Assembly: GCF_002234535.1 (NCBI RefSeq)
Contig: NZ_CP022521.1
Coordinates: forward strand, 2,294,001-2,358,000
Direction of reading: 5' to 3'
Source: Actinoalloteichus hoggarensis
Lineage (GTDB): Bacteria > Actinomycetota > Actinomycetes > Mycobacteriales > Pseudonocardiaceae
DNA length: 64,000 nucleotides
Positions 55,643-64,000 of the stretch are shown here, piece after piece. Numbering within the stretch: position 1 is the stretch's first letter; each line of letters starts with the position of its first letter. The notes beneath the pieces were generated by a model, which was not told the DNA's origin, did no database searches, and saw nothing but the letters and a program-made list of their open reading frames with translations. Both the position numbers and the translations under genes were made by a program.

Positions 55643-56361
55643 TCGGCGCGGACGAGCCGGTGAGACGCCCGCGAAGCGGGAGCTCCGGCGGTCCCGGGGC
55701 GACGGGGCGAGGGACGGGTGTCGGCCTGCGGGGGCGAGGCCGGCGACGAACGGGCCGGGCGAACGCCGACGGACTCCAGGGACGGCGGGGACTCGAGTCC
55801 GGCCGGTGAAGTCCGAGCGCGCGAAAGAGGTCGCGGGAATCGTCGAGTCGAGCAGCTGCCGGGCCGAGGACGAGCGGCGGGATCGATCCGGCCGCCTCCG
55901 GCCCGCCGGTGCGGCGGTCGGAAGCGGTATGCGCGGCTCCGGGAGACTCAACCTGCGGGCTCTCTCCGCACGGGTGGCCGCGCCGATGGCGATCGGCCCG
56001 CGGCGAGGACGGCGCCGGGCACACCGCGACGAGAGCCGTACCGGCTCCGTTCGAAACCGGCCCTGCCAGAAGTCCACCGGGGAGATCGGGCGGCCGCGTC
56101 CGGGCATCGGCGGCGACGTCGACCGGCCTGCCGTGCGGTGTGGGCGGGCAGGGTGCGTGCGGACCCGCCGCCGAGGCACGTGCGGCACGACCATCCCCGT
56201 TCGAGGGGTGGGGTACCCGCCCGGTCGGTGCTGTCGCGGGCGGCGATCTCGGCGCCGGCGAGGTGTCACCAGCCGCGGCGTCGAGACGTCCGGTACCGGG
56301 GCGTCACTCGACGCCACACGAGAATCGTCCCGAGGCCGCGTGTCCGGTATCTCCGACGGGA
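55643..56361. other. Intergenic region near right cluster edge
   Basis: About 720 bp without a supported gene; high-GC spurious frames only. Confidence 0.45.
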
Positions 56362-56398
56362 CCCGCCGACACGTGTGGCCTGAACAGGTGTCGGCGGG
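56362..56398 (-). terminator. Hairpin terminator after VOC gene 1
   Basis: Perfect 11-bp stem CCCGCCGACAC / GTGTCGGCGGG, 15-nt loop, 15 bp past the stop codon on the minus strand. Confidence 0.75.
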
Positions 56399-56412
56399 AC
56401 GTCGAATGACGG

Positions 56413-56958
56413 CTATTCGTGGTGCGTGGAGATGTGCACGTAGTTCCCCGCGGGATCGGAGACGAAGCCGCCGCGCTCACCCCACCAGAAGTCCTTCGGC
56501 CGCAGCACCGGCCGTCCGCCCGCGCGGACCGCGGCCCGCCAGGTCTTGTCCACGTCCTCCACGAGGACCGTGAGATCGTTGCTTCGCCGCTTGCCCGACA
56601 GTGGACCGAATTCGAGCCCGGTGGCGTCGCTCAGCTCGTCGGCGCTGGCCAGCGCGAGGAAGAAGGTGTCGTTCTGGAGAGTCGCGAAGACCGGCGGTCC
56701 CTCGCCGTCCTCCGGCATGCGGTACAGCTCCTCGAAACCGAGAGACTCGTAGAAGGTGATCATCGGAACCAGATCGTGGCCGTACAGGGTCGGCTGGCCG
56801 TACCGCGCCACCTCCTGCGTCGGCGCGGGTGAATTCGTCGCCGTGTCGGGAGCGGCGGCGCTCGGATCCTGGGGTGCCGCCGTGGCCGTGAGACCGAGGG
56901 TCAGTACGGCAGCCGTCGCTAACCCGGAAATCCATTGCGAGGCGACTAAGGTTCTCAT
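56413..56958 (-). CDS. Secreted VOC/glyoxalase-fold protein
   Basis: 181 residues. The N-terminus (MRTLVASQWISGLATAAVLTL..., ending near TATAAPQ) is a Sec signal peptide; a Thr/Pro/Ala linker follows; then a single VOC domain (~65-181) with GHDLVPMITFYESLGFEEL and FVSDPAGNYVHI. AAGGAGTGACGGA precedes ATG 56958. Export is unusual for this fold, which in clusters often binds and sequesters drugs or catalyses metal-dependent chemistry. Adjacent to a second VOC gene on the same strand. Confidence 0.8.
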   Translation of the reverse strand: MRTLVASQWISGLATAAVLTLGLTATAAPQDPSAAAPDTATNSPAPTQEVARYGQPTLYGHDLVPMITFYESLGFEELYRMPEDGEGPPVFATLQNDTFFLALASADELSDATGLEFGPLSGKRRSNDLTVLVEDVDKTWRAAVRAGGRPVLRPKDFWWGERGGFVSDPAGNYVHISTHHE

Positions 56959-57192
56959 TCCGTCACTCCTTGCCTGCTGATTCCGTTCGGATGGTGCGGA
57001 ATCGATTTCGGTGCCGCATTCATGGGACTCGCTCACGATATCCAGAGCGGTCTCGCGTTTCACTCGAATGCATCTTGCGCACCGAGCGGCACCGGAGTTC
57101 TGGCGGAGAGTGACTTCGACGATGAAGAGAGACGGACCGCCCGGCCGTCGACGGCCGCGATGCCGGGCCTGCCCGTCGCTCATTCGACTCGA

Positions 57193-57567
57193 TCAGCCCC
57201 AGCTGGGCGGCGGAGTGGTGAGGCCGATGACGTTGCCGTCCGGGTCGGTGATGTCGGCCTGCCTTCCCCAGGGCTGATCGTGCGGACCGTCCACGGGCAC
57301 GCCCGCCTCCGACAGCCGGGCACAGTCGGCGTCGATGTCCGAGGTCAGCAGCATGAGGCCGCGAACGCTGCCGGGGACCAGGCTCGGATACCAGGTGACC
57401 AGCACGATGCTGGTGGCCGAGTCCTTGGGGGCGACCTGAAGCCACCGCCGCCCGCCCAGGTCTTGATCGAGGATCAACTCGAATCCGAGCTTGTCGACGT
57501 AGAACTCCAGTGCCTTGTCCTGGTCGGACACTGGAACCGAGAACAGCTGCACACCCGTAATACTCAT
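57193..57567 (-). CDS. Cytoplasmic VOC/glyoxalase-fold protein
   Basis: 124 residues. [27 protein letters not shown] and [11 protein letters not shown] are typical of the glyoxalase/bleomycin-resistance superfamily. ATG 57567; the upstream AT-rich stretch AGGAATATTA could hold a promoter. No signal peptide, in contrast to the neighbouring VOC protein (234 bp downstream). Resistance/drug binding or an unrelated housekeeping role are both possible. Confidence 0.83.
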   Translation of the reverse strand: MSITGVQLFSVPVSDQDKALEFYVDKLGFELILDQDLGGRRWLQVAPKDSATSIVLVTWYPSLVPGSVRGLMLLTSDIDADCARLSEAGVPVDGPHDQPWGRQADITDPDGNVIGLTTPPPSWG

Positions 57568-57869
57568 AGTAGGAATATTACGGACGGTGTGTCAGGGCGT
57601 CAACGAATCGCCGTCGACGGGCTTGGCCGAACGGTCGTCGAGACGACGGAGGGATTCCGGCGGCGTCGGCGGCAGCGGCTCCGGTGCCGGACCGCGGTCC
57701 TCGGTCGCCCCCGAGGAGCGCCGTGGCGAGACGCGGCGGGCCGCCGGCCCTCGCCCCCTGCCCGCGGCTCGCGCGCCACGCCGACGCCTGCGTGCGTGTG
57801 GTGCCGGGGCGCGGCATGGTCAACCGGTAGCCTCACTCGAACTGATGTTCGCGGGGCGGGAGGCGGCGG
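57568..57869. other. Intergenic region, right cluster boundary
   Basis: About 300 bp with no supported gene. Marks the return to the core chromosome. It must contain the ruvC promoter; no boxes can be assigned and no att-like repeat with the left boundary was seen. Confidence 0.4.
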
Positions 57870-58865
57870 GTGCGGGTGCTCGGTGTGGACCCGGGGCTGA
57901 CCCGGTGCGGCCTCGGCGTGGTGGACGGCGGGTCGGGCCGGACGATCACCTGCGTCTCGGTCGGCGTCGTCCGCTCGCCCCCGGACGCCGAGCTGCCCGT
58001 GCGCCTGGGACTGATCGCCGATGGAGTCGAGCGATGGCTCGACGAGTTCCGCCCGGACGTCGTCGCCGTCGAGCGGGTCTTCAGCCAGCACAACGTGCGG
58101 TCGGCCATGGGCACAGCGCAGGCGGGCGGCGTGGTCGCGCTGCTCGCCGGGCGGCGGGGCCTTCCGGTGCGTTTTCACACGCCCAGCGAGGTCAAGGCCG
58201 CCGTGACGGGCTCCGGCCGGGCCGACAAGGCCCAGGTGACCGCCATGGTGACCCGCCTCCTCCGGCTGGCCGAGCCGCCGAAGCCCGCCGACGCCGCCGA
58301 CGCGCTCGCGCTGGCCGTCTGTCATCTCTGGCGGGCTCCGGTGATGGACCGGATGGCCAGGGCCAAGGCGGAGTCCGAGCGGCTCGCCAAGGCACACCGG
58401 GCCCGGCTCAGCGAGGCGGGCGGCCTGCCCGACCGTTCGGCCTCGGCTCCAGGGCGCTCGGCGTCGACGACGTCGGGAGCAGGCGGTCGACCCGCGCGGG
58501 CGTCGAGCGCTTCGGCGGCGGGAGGCGCGGCGGGACGGGGCGACCCCCGACGATCCGGCAGTACGTCGAGCGGCCCGACGGCGTCGCATGCCGCCTCGGC
58601 GACCCCCGCCGAGGCCGAGGCGGGCGGCGTCCCGGAGCAGGCCGCCGATCCTCCTTCGTCTGTCCGGGCTCCGATGTCCGCCTACGGGAGGAACGTGGAC
58701 GGAGTCGGGGCCGGGGAGGGAGCCGAGATCGGAGAGCGGGGCGGGTACGCCACCGGGACGCGGCAGCCGACCACGTCGACGATCATGGCGCGAGACCTCG
58801 GCGCGGCGATGCGGGCGACCGCGAACGAATCGGTGTCGAAGACGACGAGAGAGGTGCGGGAATGA
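57870..58865 (+). CDS. ruvC: Holliday junction resolvase RuvC with long disordered tail
   Basis: 331 residues. Residues ~1-165 are a normal Ruv[13 protein letters not shown] with the first catalytic Asp, VAVERVF with Glu, and [10 protein letters not shown] with the terminal Asp pair. After ~185 residues a Ser/Ala/Gly/Arg-rich low-complexity tail of about 145 residues is added, which other RuvC proteins lack. GTG 57870 fits the homology; GGGAGG is 7 bp upstream. Stop overlaps ruvA (ATGA). Cuts Holliday junctions together with RuvAB. Confidence 0.95.
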   Translation: MRVLGVDPGLTRCGLGVVDGGSGRTITCVSVGVVRSPPDAELPVRLGLIADGVERWLDEFRPDVVAVERVFSQHNVRSAMGTAQAGGVVALLAGRRGLPVRFHTPSEVKAAVTGSGRADKAQVTAMVTRLLRLAEPPKPADAADALALAVCHLWRAPVMDRMARAKAESERLAKAHRARLSEAGGLPDRSASAPGRSASTTSGAGGRPARASSASAAGGAAGRGDPRRSGSTSSGPTASHAASATPAEAEAGGVPEQAADPPSSVRAPMSAYGRNVDGVGAGEGAEIGERGGYATGTRQPTTSTIMARDLGAAMRATANESVSKTTREVRE

Positions 58866-59461
58866 TCGCGTCGGTACGCGGCCGGGTGCAGGCGGTCGCC
58901 CTCGACCATGTCGTGGTGGACGTCTCCGGCATCGGGCTGGCGGTGCGCACGACGCCCGCGACGCTGGCCACGCTGCGCCGGGGCGACGAGGCCGAGCTGA
59001 TGACCAGCCTGGTGATCAGGGAGGACTCCTGGACGCTGTACGGCTTCGTCGACGCCGACGCCCGGACGCTCTTCGAACTGGTGCAGACGGTCTCGGGCAT
59101 CGGGCCGCGGATCGCGCTGGCCATGCTGGCGGTCCTGGAGCCCGATCAGCTGCGGCACGCGGTGTCCGAGGGCGACCTCACGGCCCTGACCCAGGTGCCG
59201 GGGATCGGGAGGAAGGGCGCGGAACGGCTCGTCGTCGAGCTGCGCGACAAGGTCGGCCCGGCCGGGTCCTCGGCCGCGGGCACGGCGGGCTCGGGTGCCT
59301 CGCAGGTCCGCCCGAGCGTGGTCGACGCGCTGATCGGACTGGGCTTCACCGGCAAACAGGCCGAGCAGGCGGTGGACGCCGTGCTCGCCGAAGCCGACGG
59401 TCCCGACGACATGGCGGGAGTGCTGCGGAGGTCGCTGGCGATACTGGGACGCAAGAGATGA
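58862..59461 (+). CDS. ruvA: Holliday junction branch migration protein RuvA
   Basis: 199 residues, normal length. N-terminal OB fold ([12 protein letters not shown]), two helix-hairpin-helix motifs ([13 protein letters not shown] and [13 protein letters not shown]), and the C-terminal RuvB-binding domain (~150-199) after an acidic/Gly-Ser linker. Binds the four-way junction and loads RuvB. Starts inside the ruvC stop. Confidence 0.97.
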   Translation: MIASVRGRVQAVALDHVVVDVSGIGLAVRTTPATLATLRRGDEAELMTSLVIREDSWTLYGFVDADARTLFELVQTVSGIGPRIALAMLAVLEPDQLRHAVSEGDLTALTQVPGIGRKGAERLVVELRDKVGPAGSSAAGTAGSGASQVRPSVVDALIGLGFTGKQAEQAVDAVLAEADGPDDMAGVLRRSLAILGRKR

Positions 59462-59597
59462 CGCCCGCCGCGCGTCGCCGTGCACCGTGCGCGGCGTGAC
59501 CGCGCCCCGCCCCCGGCGATCCGCCGGAACGCGGTGACGCGGGCGGCGCCACAGGGGCCGAGAGCACGAGAGAACCAGGGAAGGCGGGGAACAGCCG

Positions 59598-60698
59598 GTG
59601 GCCGACGAACGGCACGCTGCCGAGGAGGACTGGGCGGGGCAGGCCGCCCGGGCGCTCGACGCCGTCGAGCTGTCCCCGCACGCCGAGCCCGCGGAGCAGG
59701 ACGTCGAGTCCACCCTGCGCCCGCGTGACCTACGCGAGTTCATCGGTCAGCCGCGCGTCCGCGAACAGCTCGAACTGGTGCTCTCGGGGGCGCTGCGTCG
59801 CGGCAGGCCGCCGGACCACGTCCTGCTCTCCGGGCCGCCGGGCCTCGGCAAGACCAGCCTGTCGATGATCATCGCGGCCGAGCTGGGCTCGGCGCTGCGG
59901 GTCACCTCGGGGCCTGCCATGGAACGCGCGGGCGACCTGGCCGCGATGCTGTCCAACCTCGTCGAGGGCGATGTGCTGTTCATCGACGAGATCCACCGCA
60001 TCGCCCGACCGGCCGAGGAGATGCTGTACCTGGCGATGGAGGATCTCCGCGTCGACGTGGTGGTCGGCAAGGGGCCGGGGGCGACCAGCATCCCGCTGGA
60101 GATCGCCCCCTTCACCCTCGTCGGGGCGACCACGCGGGCGGGCTCGCTGACCGGCCCGCTGCGGGACCGGTTCGGCTTCACCGCCCACATGGAGTTCTAC
60201 AGCCCGGCCGAGCTGGAGCAGGTGCTGCGGCGGTCGGCCGCCATCCTGGGGGTGGCCCTGGACCCGGCGGGCGCGGATGAGATCGCCCGCCGCTCGCGCG
60301 GCACACCGCGGATCGCCAACCGGCTGCTGCGTCGGGTCCGGGACTTCGCCGAGGTGCGGGCCGACGGCACGGTGACGCGGTCGGTGGCCAGGGCGGCGTT
60401 GGAGGTCTACGAGGTCGACGAGCTGGGGCTGGACCGGCTCGACCTCGCGGTCCTGGGGGCGCTGGTCCGGTCCTTCGGCGGCGGCCCGGTGGGCGTGTCG
60501 ACCCTGGCGGTGGCGGTCGGTGAGCAGCCGGCCACGGTGGAGGAGGTCTGCGAGCCGTTCCTGGTCCGGGCCGGGATGCTCGCCAGGACTCCCAGGGGTC
60601 GGGTCGCCACCGCCGCGGCCTGGTCTCACCTCGGCCTCACACCGCCGCCGGAGGCCGTCGGCGGCACCGGATCACTCTTCGCGGTGGATCAGGACTAG
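59598..60698 (+). CDS. ruvB: Holliday junction branch migration helicase RuvB
   Basis: 366 residues. AAA+ ATPase: Walker [10 protein letters not shown] (~77-85), Walker B LFIDEIHR, sensor 1 GATTRAG, arginine finger region GPLRDRFGF, then winged helix. GTG 59598 has AAGGCGGGGA upstream. The hexamer drives branch migration. Located 136 bp after ruvA. Confidence 0.97.
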   Translation: MADERHAAEEDWAGQAARALDAVELSPHAEPAEQDVESTLRPRDLREFIGQPRVREQLELVLSGALRRGRPPDHVLLSGPPGLGKTSLSMIIAAELGSALRVTSGPAMERAGDLAAMLSNLVEGDVLFIDEIHRIARPAEEMLYLAMEDLRVDVVVGKGPGATSIPLEIAPFTLVGATTRAGSLTGPLRDRFGFTAHMEFYSPAELEQVLRRSAAILGVALDPAGADEIARRSRGTPRIANRLLRRVRDFAEVRADGTVTRSVARAALEVYEVDELGLDRLDLAVLGALVRSFGGGPVGVSTLAVAVGEQPATVEEVCEPFLVRAGMLARTPRGRVATAAAWSHLGLTPPPEAVGGTGSLFAVDQD

Positions 60699-60863
60699 AC
60701 TCGGTGTCTGACCTGACGTCTCAGTGCGCTCACCGGAGTCGGGGAGTGTCCCGCAGACACGGGTGGTGGGTCATCAGCACAGCAGGCCTGGCACACTGGG
60801 CAGTCGATACCCGAACAACCGGACGAACCGTGCGTCGAGCAGGCGTCCGCTGAACGGAGAACG

Positions 60864-61301
60864 ATGGAATCCTTCATCTTTCCGCTGCTCCTGCTCCTGC
60901 TGGTGCTGCCGCTGTTCCTGGCCAGCCGTAAGCAGAAGCGCGCGATGCAGGAGATGCAGCAGCTGCAGAGCTCCCTTGCTCCCGGCGACCGCGTGATGAC
61001 CAGCTCCGGCCTGTACGGAACCGTCACCGAGACCGCCGAGGACACCGTCGACGTCGAGATCGCGCCCGGCGTGAACACGACGTGGGTCCGCGCGGCCATC
61101 CGGGAGAAGGTCGTCGTCGCCGACGAGCTTCCGGAGGGCATCGACGAGTCCGACGACGACGCCGCCGAGCGCTCGTTGGAGGCCGACGCCGACACCACGA
61201 AGAGCGCCGACTCCGAGACCGTGACCGAGGACACGGCCGACGGCGAGAAGGTCACCTCCGGTGCGGGCGCCAAGTCCGCCGAGGCGAGCAAGAACGCCTG
61301 A
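60864..61301 (+). CDS. yajC: Preprotein translocase accessory subunit YajC
   Basis: 145 residues: one N-terminal membrane helix (~4-22), RKQKRAMQEMQQLQSSLAPGDRVMTSSGLYGTV family signature (cited in part), and an acidic, low-complexity C-terminus. It normally precedes secD and secF in the Sec accessory operon; here hairpins and then rel follow directly. GGAGAACG lies 5-8 bp before the ATG. Confidence 0.93.
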   Translation: MESFIFPLLLLLLVLPLFLASRKQKRAMQEMQQLQSSLAPGDRVMTSSGLYGTVTETAEDTVDVEIAPGVNTTWVRAAIREKVVVADELPEGIDESDDDAAERSLEADADTTKSADSETVTEDTADGEKVTSGAGAKSAEASKNA

Positions 61302-61323
61302 CGACGCCGAGCACGGCCGGTCA

Positions 61324-61384
61324 CGATCGCCCGCCGTTCCGCCTGCTCCCTACAGGGGAGTCGGGTCGAACAGGCGGGCGATCG
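61324..61384 (+). terminator. Long hairpin between yajC and rel
   Basis: 12-bp perfect arms CGATCGCCCGCC (61324-61335) and GGCGGGCGATCG (61373-61384) around a 37-nt loop that can fold into a CTCCC/GGGAG hairpin. The right arm also pairs with downstream sequence: GGCGATCGTC (61377-61386) with GACGATCGCC (61395-61404), giving mutually exclusive stems. Terminator or attenuator in front of rel. Confidence 0.55.
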
Positions 61385-61544
61385 TCGTCCGCAGGACGAT
61401 CGCCGGATGAAGCCCGAGCCGGCGGCTTCACCCTGACGGAACACGGCGGTCGGGATCGGCGTTATCCTCGTCATCCGGGTCGCCCGGAGACGGACTCGGG
61501 TCGTGCCCCTCGCGGGGCCACGAACAACGCGATGAGTCTGGAGC

Positions 61545-63854
61545 ATGCCGGTGAGTCAGGACGTCGAACACGCCCCGCCGGGACAGGCTGAGACGCCGAG
61601 GCAGCCGTCGGCCACTCGTCGCGTCCGTGCCCGGCTCGCCCGCCGCATCACGGCTCAGCGGTCCTCCTCGGTCAAACAGGTCCTCGAACCGCTGGCGGCG
61701 GTGCATCGTCAGCTGCATCCCAAGGCCGACCTCGCGCTCCTGCAGGGCGCCTACGACGTCGCCGAAGAGAAACATCGCAGCCAGCGACGCAAGTCCGGCG
61801 ACCCGTACATCACTCACCCGCTCGCGGTGGCGACCATCCTCGCTGAGCTGGGCATGGACACCACGACGCTGGTCGCGGCCCTGCTCCACGACACGGTCGA
61901 GGACACCGACTACTCGCTCGACCGGCTGCGCACCGACTTCAGCGACGAGATCGCCCACCTCGTGGACGGCGTGACCAAGCTCGACAAGGTCAAGCTCGGC
62001 GCCGCCGCCGAGGCCGAGACGATCCGCAAGATGGTCATCGCGATGGCCCGCGATCCTCGAGTCCTGGTCATCAAGCTCGCCGACCGGCTGCACAACATGC
62101 GCACGATGCGCTTCCTGCCGCCGGAGAAGCAGGCCCGCAAGGCACGCGAGACCCTGGAGGTGCTGGCCCCGCTCGCGCACCGGCTGGGCATGGCGACCGT
62201 CAAATGGGAGCTGGAGGACCTGGCCTTCGCGATCCTTCAGCCCAAGAAGTACGACGAGATCGTCCGGCTGGTCGCCAACCGTGCCCCCTCGCGCGACACC
62301 TACCTCCGAGGCGTCGTCAGCCAGCTCACCGACAACCTGAACAGCGCTCGGCTGGTCGCCAGGGTCGAGGGCAGGCCGAAGCACTACTACTCGATCCACC
62401 AGAAGATGATCGTCCGGGGCCGTGACTTCGACGACATCCACGATCTGGTCGGGGTGCGCATCCTGGTCGACGAGGTGCGGGACTGCTACGCGGCGATGGG
62501 CGTCGTCCATGCCCTCTGGCAGCCGATGCCCGGCCGGTTCAAGGACTACATCGCCCAGCCCCGGTTCGGCGTCTACCAGTCCTTGCACACGACGGTGATC
62601 GGTCCGGACGGCAAGCCGCTCGAGGTGCAGATCCGGACTCACGAGATGCACCGCACCGCCGAGTACGGCATCGCCGCGCACTGGCGGTACAAGGAGACCA
62701 AGGGCCACAACGGCGGCGGCTCCGTGGAGGTCGACGAGATGGCGTGGATGCGCCAGCTTCTCGACTGGCAGCGGGAGGCGGCCGACCCCGGCGACTTCCT
62801 GGAGTCGTTGCGGTACGACCTCGCGACCCGTGAGATCTTCGTCTTCACCCCCAAGGGCGATGTGATCACGCTGCCCACGGGGTCGACCCCCGTCGACTTC
62901 GCCTACGCCGTGCACACCGAGGTCGGGCACCGGTGCATCGGCGCGCGCGTCAACGGCAGGCTCGTCGCCCTGGAGCGGGAGCTGGAGAACGGCGAGGTCG
63001 TCGAGATCTTCACCTCGAAGGCCGAGGGCGCGGGGCCCAGCCGCGACTGGCTGTCCTTCGCCGCCTCGCCTCGGGCGCGGGCCAAGATCAAGCAGTGGTT
63101 CGCCAAGGAGCGCCGCGAGGAGGCCATCGAGAGCGGCAAGGAGGCCATCGCCCGCGAGCTGCGCCGCGTCGGCCTGCCGCTCCAGCGGCTCGTCTCGGCG
63201 GACTCTCTGGGCGCGGTCGCCCGCGAGCTGCACTACACCGACATCAGCACGCTGTACGCGGCGGTCGGTGAGCACCAGTCCTCGGCCAAGCACGTCGTCA
63301 CCCGGCTGATGGCGCTGGTCGGCGGCGAGGAGCACGCCGAGGAGGAGCTGGCCGAGCGGTCCACCCCCTCCACGATGCACCATCGCAGGCGGGCGACCGC
63401 CGACGCGGGCGTCATCGTGAAGGGCGCGGGCGACGTCTGGATCAAGCTTGCCCGGTGCTGCACCCCCGTGCCCGGCGACGAGATCCTGGGCTTCGTCACC
63501 AGGGGCGGCGGGGTCAGCGTGCACCGCACCGACTGCACGAACGCCGACGAGCTGCGGGCCACGCCGGAGCGGCTGCTGCGGGTGGAGTGGGCCCCGTCCT
63601 CCTCCTCGGTGTTCCTGGTGGCCATCCAGGTGGAGGCGCTCGACCGGCACCGACTGCTCTCCGATGTCACGAAGATCCTTGCCGACGAGCGGGTGAACAT
63701 CCTGTCGGCCTCGGTCACCACGACACGGGACCGGGTGGCGGTCAGTCGCTTCTCCTTCGAGATGGGCGACCCGAAGCATCTCGGACACGTCCTGAAGGCC
63801 GTCCGCAATATCGAGGGCGTCTACGACGTCTACCGGGTGACCTCCACCGGCTAG
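61545..63854 (+). CDS. rel: Bifunctional (p)ppGpp synthetase/hydrolase Rel
   Basis: 769 residues, normal for actinobacterial Rel. Hydrolase HD domain (LLHDTVEDT, ~105-113), synthetase domain ([12 protein letters not shown], ~283-294), TGS domain (~435-495) and C-terminal ACT domain (from ~690). Intact motifs in both catalytic domains, so it should be bifunctional. ATG 61545 precedes the conserved N-terminus. Controls the stringent response and in actinomycetes influences antibiotic production. Usually separated from yajC by secD, secF and apt. Confidence 0.96.
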   Translation: MPVSQDVEHAPPGQAETPRQPSATRRVRARLARRITAQRSSSVKQVLEPLAAVHRQLHPKADLALLQGAYDVAEEKHRSQRRKSGDPYITHPLAVATILAELGMDTTTLVAALLHDTVEDTDYSLDRLRTDFSDEIAHLVDGVTKLDKVKLGAAAEAETIRKMVIAMARDPRVLVIKLADRLHNMRTMRFLPPEKQARKARETLEVLAPLAHRLGMATVKWELEDLAFAILQPKKYDEIVRLVANRAPSRDTYLRGVVSQLTDNLNSARLVARVEGRPKHYYSIHQKMIVRGRDFDDIHDLVGVRILVDEVRDCYAAMGVVHALWQPMPGRFKDYIAQPRFGVYQSLHTTVIGPDGKPLEVQIRTHEMHRTAEYGIAAHWRYKETKGHNGGGSVEVDEMAWMRQLLDWQREAADPGDFLESLRYDLATREIFVFTPKGDVITLPTGSTPVDFAYAVHTEVGHRCIGARVNGRLVALERELENGEVVEIFTSKAEGAGPSRDWLSFAASPRARAKIKQWFAKERREEAIESGKEAIARELRRVGLPLQRLVSADSLGAVARELHYTDISTLYAAVGEHQSSAKHVVTRLMALVGGEEHAEEELAERSTPSTMHHRRRATADAGVIVKGAGDVWIKLARCCTPVPGDEILGFVTRGGGVSVHRTDCTNADELRATPERLLRVEWAPSSSSVFLVAIQVEALDRHRLLSDVTKILADERVNILSASVTTTRDRVAVSRFSFEMGDPKHLGHVLKAVRNIEGVYDVYRVTSTG

Positions 63855-64000
63855 GCCTCCGCCGGCCAGGCAGCGGCCGGGGTGGGCTCTGTTCGGGGCG
63901 CGGCGCCTGGGAAGGAGAGGCGTCGGCCGACACGCCGGGGTGGTCCGAGCGTTCACCGGGCGTGTCTGTCACGAGTCGACAACCCGGGGGTCTTCGAGCA

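Noticed and set aside
61428-63956. 842-residue open frame antisense to rel
   Set aside because: Shadow frame created by the codon bias of rel; no recognisable domain.

Overview
The window is uniformly high-GC DNA on which nearly every gene uses GC-ending codons, GTG/ATG starts and AGGAGG-type ribosome sites. Together with the conserved gene order at both ends (pdxT-yebC ... ruvC-ruvA-ruvB-yajC-rel), this points to a filamentous actinomycete. Pseudonocardiales is my guess, but the species cannot be fixed from the sequence.

Layout. 1-1.7 kb is core chromosome (end of pdxT, yebC, a DUF4262 gene). 57.9-63.9 kb is core chromosome again (ruvCAB, yajC, rel). yebC and ruvC are normally close neighbours, so the ~56 kb between them looks like one inserted block. 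It is an aromatic (type II) polyketide gene cluster from about 2.1 to 55.6 kb, followed by two glyoxalase-fold genes (56.4-57.6 kb). No tRNA, integrase, transposase or att-like repeat was seen at either junction.

Cluster content. The core operon (43.7-53.5 kb) encodes a TcmI-like cyclase, a cupin (TcmJ-like) cyclase, KS-alpha, KS-beta, ACP, a monodomain aromatase, a DUF1772 membrane protein, an SDR, two small ABM monooxygenases and a complete acetyl-CoA carboxylase (fused carboxyltransferase, BCCP, biotin carboxylase) that would supply malonyl-CoA. The TcmI + cupin + monodomain aromatase + SDR + ABM set is typical of pentangular polyphenol pathways (pradimicin, fredericamycin, benastatin, xantholipin/lysolipin). 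Tailoring genes are unusually rich: four FAD monooxygenases, a FAD halogenase, a P450, an F420-type LLM oxidoreductase, a GMC oxidoreductase, a multicopper oxidase lipoprotein, two O-methyltransferases, several SDRs, an AsnB-type amidotransferase, one glycosyltransferase and a TenA-like protein. My inference is a chlorinated, O-methylated, possibly lactam-containing (isoquinolinone/xanthone-like) pentangular polyketide that may be glycosylated. Export and tolerance genes are a POT transporter, a DHA2-type MFS pump, a CPA2 cation/proton antiporter and a second multispan protein.

Regulation. Two SARP-type activators with NB-ARC modules (2.1-6.0 kb) converge and overlap by 71 bp. Three sets of heptamers at exact 11-bp spacing, the classic SARP box, lie upstream of the halogenase operon, an O-methyltransferase and the core PKS operon. 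A PadR repressor is divergent from a FAD monooxygenase whose promoter is palindromic and probably leaderless. A pair of related ~24-bp operators lies upstream of the MFS pump with no regulator gene beside them.

Notable oddities: a stand-alone fragment resembling the PEP-synthase/PPDK nucleotide-binding domain next to the PKS core, a TenA homologue lacking the catalytic cysteine, parallel sets of paralogous small redox/cyclase genes in the two main operons, and the absence of secD/secF (and apt) between yajC and rel.
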